A stretch of 64,000 bases of DNA. Origin: Primulina eburnea (lineage: Eukaryota > Streptophyta > Magnoliopsida > Lamiales > Gesneriaceae). The stretch covers positions 21,836,912 through 21,900,911 of the forward strand of contig NC_133104.1 of NCBI RefSeq assembly GCF_022965805.1. Direction: 5' to 3'. A model generated the notes under the pieces. It made no database searches and had not been told where the DNA came from. It was given only the letters and a program-made list of their open reading frames with translations. The position numbers were made by a program, and so were the translations under genes. Below, piece after piece: positions 57,726 to 64,000 of this stretch (positions are counted from its first letter, which is position 1; the number at the start of each line of letters is the position of its first letter).

Positions 57726-60481
57726 TGTAGAGGCCCGAAATTCGTACTTGAAAATTTGCGGAAAATTTTAAATTTTATCTTTAAGTAATTAAAATGCCTC
57801 ATTCATAAAAATAACTGATAAAAAGTTTAATCATTCACAATAGCAGCGGAAGTAAATAATGTTTCAAAACGACAACTTAAAATAATTCATCGTAATAAAC
57901 TGAGTTTGCATAAAAAGAAATAATAAGTAAACTGATAAATGAGGTCCTCGGGTTCCTACTACTGCCGATCCAGGATGGCTCACTGGTCCCTGCCCTCAGT
58001 CCCGACCTCATCAGTACCTACAACAATCAAGTCTAGTGAGTCAAAAGACTCAGCATGCATATATCATAAGTAACAAGTAATAATAATAAAATTGCATGCA
58101 AGGTAAAAATATCACAAGTCTGGCATAACGTAAAAATATCATGTCATGAGTAATTATTATATGTGCATAACTGAACTGAAAATCATAAGTGAAATGTTAC
58201 TCGATAGAGCCCTGTCATGACATAGCATATAATAGTTTTTCTGTTGAGAATATGTTCTACGCTAGTGGCCCATAACGTGAAATGAATCGTCTGATCAGAC
58301 TAAAACACGGTATACTGGGCGGTAGAGATCTACCAATACATGAACATGAACTGAACCAGTCAGTGACCACCGGAAGAAGTAATAATCCCATGATAAGCTG
58401 AAATACCATGAACGTGAAATGGCCACAAGAAATATCGCATATATCTCAAAAACAAACATTTTATAACTTTATGCACGTAATATAATTAAATGTCCTGTAT
58501 CATTTTACCGACATCCCAGGGTGTGGTTTGAACCATGGCTCCTAGGCCATACACAACTCAAACAACACCAGAGACAACTCGAATCTCCCACCCGAGAACG
58601 CATATGCACTCGTGGGGTGTCTCGCTTGTTCTTGCTGTCACGGATCATTCCAGTGGCCATTTGATTGACCATTGAATGATCTAGACATCAAGAGGTATGG
58701 TATGAATCGTGTCTAAAGTCTAAAAAACCAACCAAGATCCATACCACCCCTAGAATTCGAAACATACACATGCAGCAAATGTAGGGATCGAAGGAGGTTT
58801 GTCTTGTTTTGATTTAAAACAGATGCAAACATGGACCAAGCCTTGAAAGGCCGACTAGGTCTCGTCTTAGACATAACAAGGAGATGTTATAACCATGGCT
58901 ATAGCCCTTAGGGCAGCCAAGATCAGAATCATTCCCCTTGACAGCAAAATCGAGTATCCGAACTCAAAAAGACTTTATGGAAGAGTTGCTGTATTTTCTC
59001 AATTCCAGCGGGCATGGGGCTTGAAATAAAGGACCAACGTGATCCCGACACACCCTAATATGTGCCTAGGTGCAGCCTTGGGAGCCTAGGGTCGAGCCAA
59101 CCACCTGTACACACCAAAAACAACAAGACCGTGAAGCATGAAAGAAGAGGCCGAAAATATGCACTTCATTTTTGAAAAAGCTGTCATGAAATTTCGGTTT
59201 ATGCTTCATAAAATCATGATCATGAAATGTTTAAAAAACATATTATGTCTTGATTGAAGAGTGAAAGAAAATATAAACATGCCTGGATTTGTTTTGGAAG
59301 AAAAACAAATGAAATCAACGACGCGACGCGGAGGAGACGGAGTGTTCTTCTTTTTCTCACTTTTTCTCTCTTATTTTACCTTGCTCTCTCTCGACTTTTG
59401 CTGAATATTGTTCTGAAGTTTTTGAGATTATGGGGAAGGGAATTGGCTAGGATATGAATTGAAAGTTAACTAATAGATGGGGGATTAGGAAGGAAAGATA
59501 AATCTTTTCTATCTTAGAGTTGAGAGATAATGGGAGTGATTTGATATCAAAAGATTTTGAAGGATACTAGAGGTTGCACTTGGTCGAATTTTTAGTCTAG
59601 GAACAAGGGAGAAAATTGCTTGATTATTTATTTGTTGGTGATTTAAAAGTGGGGGAAATTATCTACATAGACAAGAACAAGGAATGAGTTGTCAAACTAA
59701 TTTAAATATTTTTAAAAAAGGGGTGACCGAATTTTTGTGGTAAATGGGGATGGAATATTGCTAGATAAACATGGTATAAAGATTGCTTAAATGTTAATTA
59801 GTGGTAAATAAAATTTAGGGGATTATCTAACAAGAAAAGGATTAGGAAAGAATCAAAGGGATGTGTTGTCAAATATTTTTAATCTTGAAAAAGAGGGGGC
59901 CGATTTTTTCATCAACCAAGGTAGGGTAGGAAATTGCTTAGTTATTAATTAAATGAGGATTTAAAAATGAAAGGATTATTTACCAAGAAAGGGATAAGGA
60001 AAGGAAATCAAATAATAGTGAGTTGTCAAAAATTAAAATCTTTTAAAGTGTAATGGCCGAAAATTATAATAAAATGGAGGGGGAAATATTTCTTAATTAT
60101 TGAATTTTAAATCTCTAGTGTTTTATCTACCCATTAAATATTTTAATGAATTAATAAATTAATTATGGAATAACATTATCTTGCATGCAAGGCTAAACAT
60201 TTAAATTACTTAAATAATTCCTTAAACATTCTTTTATATTTAATTAACTTATTATTCATCTAAAATAAATTCTAGGAATTTTTTCTTAATATTAAATTTT
60301 ATCTCCATACTCTCACTCTAGTCCGGCCTCACTTAATTAACTGAAAAGTTAACAACTAAACTACTTCATAAAATAATTAAATTTAAAGAAAAGAATTTAA
60401 CTGCTCATGCAATAAAATTATTTTAATTTAAATACTAGAAATTATCATGTCTTATACGTAGTCTGATTTACGGATTCTACA
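57726..60481 (-). repeat. G8 LTR (2756 bp)
   Basis: TGTAGAGGCCC...GATTCTACA on the plus strand. Its sequence is unrelated to G1-G7 and has neither the hairpin block nor a palindrome array that I could see. Contains a run of diverged tandem repeats (about 59580-60090). The 67-codon frame at 59254 has no recognisable features. No gene. Confidence 0.8.
59580..60090. repeat. Diverged tandem repeats in the G8 LTR, about 155-180 bp
   Basis: Three units, each with AAATTGCTT-type start, GATTATCTA(C/A)-type middle, GTTGTCAAA (59688, 59865, 60022) and a G-run followed by CCGA(A/T)TTTT. Confidence 0.65.
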
Positions 60482-60606
60482 ACTCTCCCCCCTTTAAAAG
60501 AAATTTCGTCCTCGAAATTAAAACTTACCGAATAACTCGAGATATCGACTCCTCATCTCTGGCTCAGACTCCCACGTAGCTTCCTCCTCCGAATGATTAA
60601 TGAAAG
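60482..60606 (-). pseudogene. pol: Gypsy pol C-terminal fragment with PPT
   Basis: Minus strand encodes HSEEEATWESEPEMRSRYLE, LFGKF, stop, the chromodomain-like tail of a chromovirus Pol. ATTTCGAGGACGAAATTTC and the purine run AAAGGGGGGAGAG adjoining the LTR follow. Only about 30 codons remain before the junction near 60607. Confidence 0.8.
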
Positions 60607-61907
60607 CGGACCGGTTACGGTGGCCGGAAGCGCAACGGAAGTCAAAAATTTAATTTTTAAGCTAGGATTTTCGGCCACCATGTTTAAGTGCAATATTTAC
60701 ATTTCAAAACACCATACATAGGATGTTTTAGAATTTACCTATCAATCTCAAGAGATTGATGAGTGGCACCAACTTTGTTGTAAACAACAATGTTAGAGTA
60801 GGTGCCCGTCGAGCCAAGTGTTGGCCGATTGTTCACAATGAAACTCTATGTATAAGCAATCTTTATTTTAATAATGTTTGAGATTATTATTATGGCACAT
60901 CTTTATCTGTATACCCATGCTAGTTGCATAGATAAAGCCCTTGAATATACAAATAGTAGAAAGAATATGAGATGCTCATATGATGAGTATCATGAAACTC
61001 ATATTTGTAATACTGTATATTCTAAACGGTTCCTAGTCGATTCAGCCGCCACTAAGAAGGATATAGGCCGCTAGAGTTCGAGACTAGTATCTGCGATGTG
61101 AGTACCATGTTTCATTGGTAGGGGACATTGTGATGTCCGAACATGCAGATAGGTGCTCCTTGTAGAGTGCACTGAACAACCCTCCATAAAAGGACTTTCC
61201 AAGTGGTTCTCACTTATCGAGTGGAAATGTCCTAGTTTATGGTTGTACAGAATTAGTCCTTATGACCCGAGACAACATTGAGACTCTATGTGCTAGAATT
61301 ACACTTTGACTTGTTTACCGACTCTTATGGGGTCATCAGGTGGCAAGGTTGGGTGTTCTGTCGAAACACATAGGAGTCGATGCATTGTAGTCGGGGATTC
61401 ACCACTTACCTTCGGGTATGGATATCCTATGTGTTATCATGTGTATGTAGATCGAAATCTCTGGCCAGAGTATGGTGGTAATTATGAAAGGGTTTCATAG
61501 ATTACACCATCGATGCAACTACGACATGACACATATTATCGATTCATTGACAACTCTCGATAAACCAATGGTTGTCGAATCGATCGGGATATATGAGTTG
61601 AAGGGACCGTACTGTATGCTAACCATAATTGAATGGTTCTTGCAGGCACTATCATGTGATACCTAGGGAATCACGTAAGCGATGCTGCTAGGTGTTTAAC
61701 GTGATTGGTTGGGTACTATCAGACTTGAGTTCTGACGTTCTTATTATCAAGGTGCTGATAAATAAGAATGGAGCAATTGGGGTATGCTCATATAAGGACA
61801 TGTTTAGTCCGAATCACATAGAGATGTGAACCCACGGCTAGTTGTATCAATGAACCATTGAGGGCCACACAAGTACTAGCTTTCTAGATCCCGTTGAGAA
61901 GTAAAAA

Positions 61908-62065
61908 TAGTTCAATGTGTTGAACGGCTTATAAAGGAGTTTATAAGCGTGAGGAAAATTAGAAGTATGACTTCTATAAAGGAGAAATTAGTTCAATGTG
62001 TTGAACGACTTATAAATGAGTTTATAAGTGTAAAGAAAAATAGAAGTATGACTTCTATGAGAGAA
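61908..62065. repeat. 81-bp tandem duplication
   Basis: TAGTTCAATGTGTTGAACG...TTATAA...GAAGTATGACTTCTAT occurs at 61909 and 61990, period 81. Confidence 0.9.
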
Positions 62066-62161
62066 ATGTAAATTTTAATTTAAGGAAGTATTCCTAAATT
62101 AAAATTGGCCAAGTGAATAATGTAATTGAAAATTGTGATTTTCATAAACATTATTATGGAC

Positions 62162-62260
62162 TAAATTAAATTAATTCAAGTGTTGAATTAATTAAACACT
62201 AGTGGGCCTAGTAGAGTTCAAATAATTAAATTAATTCAAGTGTTGAATTAATTAAATTAT
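62162..62260. repeat. 60-bp tandem duplication with inverted core
   Basis: Two copies of TTAATTCAAGTGTTGAATTA(A), arms TTAATTCAA/TTGAATTAA, spaced 60 bases. Confidence 0.9.
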
Positions 62261-62911
62261 ATTGAGTCTTGAAGAGCTCAATTAAAATAATTATTTAACT
62301 AGTGGGACTTGGGTAAATTCAAGTAATGTTTAATTAGTCTCAAATATGTTTGAGATAATTAAAATTTAGTCCAAGGTTTTAATTTGATTAAAAACCATAT
62401 AATATGCATGCATGGGAGGTGAAAGGTTGGGAGACTACTTTTTGTGTTTTCAAGGCATGGCATGCAACTTTTTGGAACAACTTTTCCCACAACCAAAAAA
62501 ATGTCTCTCCTTCTCTCCTAGCATGAATAGTGGCCGAGTTACTATTCACTTTTTTCTCCAAGTTTTTCTCTCAATTTTCTTCTTCAATTGTTGAGGAAAG
62601 AAATCACTTCTCTTTGAATAATCTTCTTATTTTTCTAGTGCAAAATAAGAAGGGTTCTAGCTAGTTAGTGGTGGGCTTGATTGGAAGAAAGGAGTCCAAA
62701 AGAAAGGTGAAGCTTGTAGATTGTCTACCTTCAAGAGCTAAGGTGTTTATACCTTAGTTGGAGCCACAATCAATCTTTGAGATTGATAGGTAATTTTCTC
62801 AACACCCTATGCTTGAAAGTTGAGATTTTTGTATATGCTACACTAGTACACATGGTGGCCGAAAATTTCCTTGCAAGAAAATGTGATTTTCGAAAATTTT
62901 GTAGCTTCCGT

Positions 62912-64000
62912 TGTGGGGACCCGGGCTCTAACTCAATTCTTTTGGGATTTAATTGGATCTTTGTTCGAAAATGTGGGTCAAAATTTTGCTTTTAACATTA
63001 ATTTAAATGTATAACTAATGCATATCATGTCTTGATATTAAATAAACAACATAATATATATACATGTCTGTTTGGTAAAATCATACGCTAGTGTTCAAAT
63101 CCCAACTACAACATAAGTAGTACAAGTCAAAAGGAAAACACTAGAAATCTTCAACGCCCGTGATCTCCTCGCTATCGTCAATCTCTCATCTAGCTCGAGA
63201 CCCAGATCCTGCCCCACCTGTTGCCATGCACACATACAGACACGACAACAGCCGGATAACTCCGGTGAGAACATATCCCAGTATAAAACATGGATGCATG
63301 CAATGTAAATATCATGTACAAAAGCATAGCATATATCAAGCAACATGGATGCAAATCTAAACATGTAGAAGAATACAAATCTATATTCAACATTTAACTC
63401 TTGACTCGACTCATTTCTAATCTAGGGATCCCGGTGTGAATAAGACGGTCTGTCACCTACCCAACCAATCGGGGCGACGGTACATCTTATTCCTAGACTT
63501 CGGTCAACTCTGTATCGAGGGTCTACACATAGAGCAAATCTACTCCTATGCGTCGATACACCGAAACGTCTAGTTTTGGCCAATCTGCCAATATCTCCTA
63601 TATCAGGACTCGAATATAAATCAATAAACAAGACATTACATAATCAATGTAATAACAATCTAGTATGTGATTTAGGGAAACTCGTATCAAATCTGAATCG
63701 AGTTGTGCAATCCCGTGACCACATGAATTATACCTTTCGTCGCACAATGTCTGTCGAGATCTTGAAGTCGGAATGTCGAGTCTGACAATAACAACTCTGA
63801 AAGACAATGTAGACATACCATATCAATTCCCAATTCAACTCAGCACATATACAATTCAATATTCGGTTTTGATACAATTCGACGGTGTAACGGCGTACTT
63901 CTTCGATACCGGTAACTCAATAACACTAAGCTCAATATCAACAAGTCATAACCTTATCAAGACACAATATCATACTGAAATTATCCCATCTCAACTCAAT
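62912..64000 (-). repeat. G9: gypsy LTR, cut by window end
   Basis: Starts TGTGGGGACC on the plus strand, as G4 and G7 do, after a possible TSD TCCGT (62907-62911). The hairpin block is at 63214-63269. The start (U3, promoter, donor) would lie beyond 64000. Short ORFs here are shadows. Orientation makes this the 3' end of an LTR reading leftward. Confidence 0.85.
63214..63269 (-). other. Conserved double-hairpin block with wobble pairs (G9)
   Basis: Sense strand CTGTTGTCGTG pairs with CATGGCAACAG: 11 positions with two G/U wobbles. Hairpin 1 CCGGA-GTTA-TCCGG is intact. Confidence 0.65.

Larger units (their letters stand above)
57539..60606 (-). mobile_element. G8: gypsy LTR with internal sequence on both sides
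   Basis: A minus-strand LTR (57726-60481) has a PBS on its downstream side and a PPT plus pol tail on its upstream side. That is the order interior-LTR-interior, expected at the centre of a tandem pair of elements sharing one LTR. The left side is cut by the Helitron region, the right by 60607 onward. Confidence 0.7.
60607..62911. repeat. Unclassified repeat with inverted ends
   Basis: No gene; the three 60-66-codon frames (60874, 61306, 61472) have no family features. The ends are inverted copies: 60633-60775 versus 62755-62913 share CAACGGAAG, TTTTCGGCCACCATG and TTACCTATCAATCTCA in reverse orientation. The middle (60791 on: TGTTAGAGTAGGTGCCCGTC) resembles a long LTR-like plant repeat that I recall but cannot name. 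The right end is interrupted by G9. Confidence 0.5.

Noticed and set aside
59254..59457. Host gene in the G8 LTR (67-codon frame)
   Set aside because: Plus-strand frame inside a minus-strand LTR leader; no homology recognised and no gene structure around it.
61306..61666. Host exons in the unclassified repeat
   Set aside because: Three short unlinked frames without splice structure or recognisable domains in repeat sequence.

Overview
The window is repeat-dense plant nuclear DNA. I found no host gene, rRNA gene or tRNA gene. Almost every base lies in LTR retrotransposons (Ty3/gypsy and Ty1/copia), solo or truncated LTRs, one Helitron-like element and a few unclassified repeats. Primer sites complementary to initiator tRNA-Met, chromovirus-type gag-pol and a Sirevirus-like copia point to a land plant, very probably a eudicot. 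A Lamiales-type asterid would be my guess, from general resemblance only.

Layout, left to right. (1) 1-7243: gypsy element G1, 5' LTR cut by the window edge, decayed gag and pol, full 3' LTR. (2) 7244-8870: minus-strand gag scrap plus an AT-rich unclassified segment with 92-bp tandem repeats. (3) 8871-10557: gypsy LTR G2, truncated at its 5' end. (4) 10558-20160: a minus-strand gypsy gag fragment split in three by a complete copia element (COP, 10645-18037, TSD CGGAT) and a solo LTR (18145-19878, TSD TCCGT/TCTGT). (5) 20161-39809: gypsy element G3, whose LTR was entered by G4 (20786-36515, minus strand, TSD ATTGT); the 5' LTR of G4 was in turn entered by G5 (27367-34975, minus strand, TSD TATAA). 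(6) 39810-55365: gypsy element G6, fused to the broken RT of G3 and entered in its 5' LTR by G7 (40058-47789, minus strand, TSD CGAGT). (7) 55392-57538: Helitron-like element. (8) 57539-60606: a gypsy LTR (G8) with PBS-side sequence on one side and PPT/pol-tail sequence on the other. (9) 60607-62911: unclassified element with inverted ends. (10) 62912-64000: gypsy LTR G9, cut by the window edge.

G5 is the only element that looks intact: an uninterrupted gag-pol frame of 1472 codons, complete PBS, PPT and TSD, and 1474-bp LTRs that look identical by eye. COP also has nearly identical LTRs, yet its genes carry several stops and a frameshift. G1, G4 and G7 form a non-autonomous lineage that shares a lost gag ATG; G1 and G4 clearly share the same collapsed pol.

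Three structures stand out. (a) Six types of LTR carry arrays of short CpG-rich palindromes just upstream of the TATA or (TA)n box; the motifs differ by family, except that COP and G5 share one. (b) The gypsy LTRs G1-G4, G6, G7 and G9 keep a two-hairpin block whose second stem shows compensatory changes. (c) The same LTRs, where that part survives, keep a GTAAGT donor-like site, and gag starts directly after a branch-point/AG acceptor-like site. Together these suggest a spliced gag-pol mRNA and an unspliced genomic RNA that alone keeps the hairpin and PBS. Parts (b) and (c) are inference from sequence and need RNA data.
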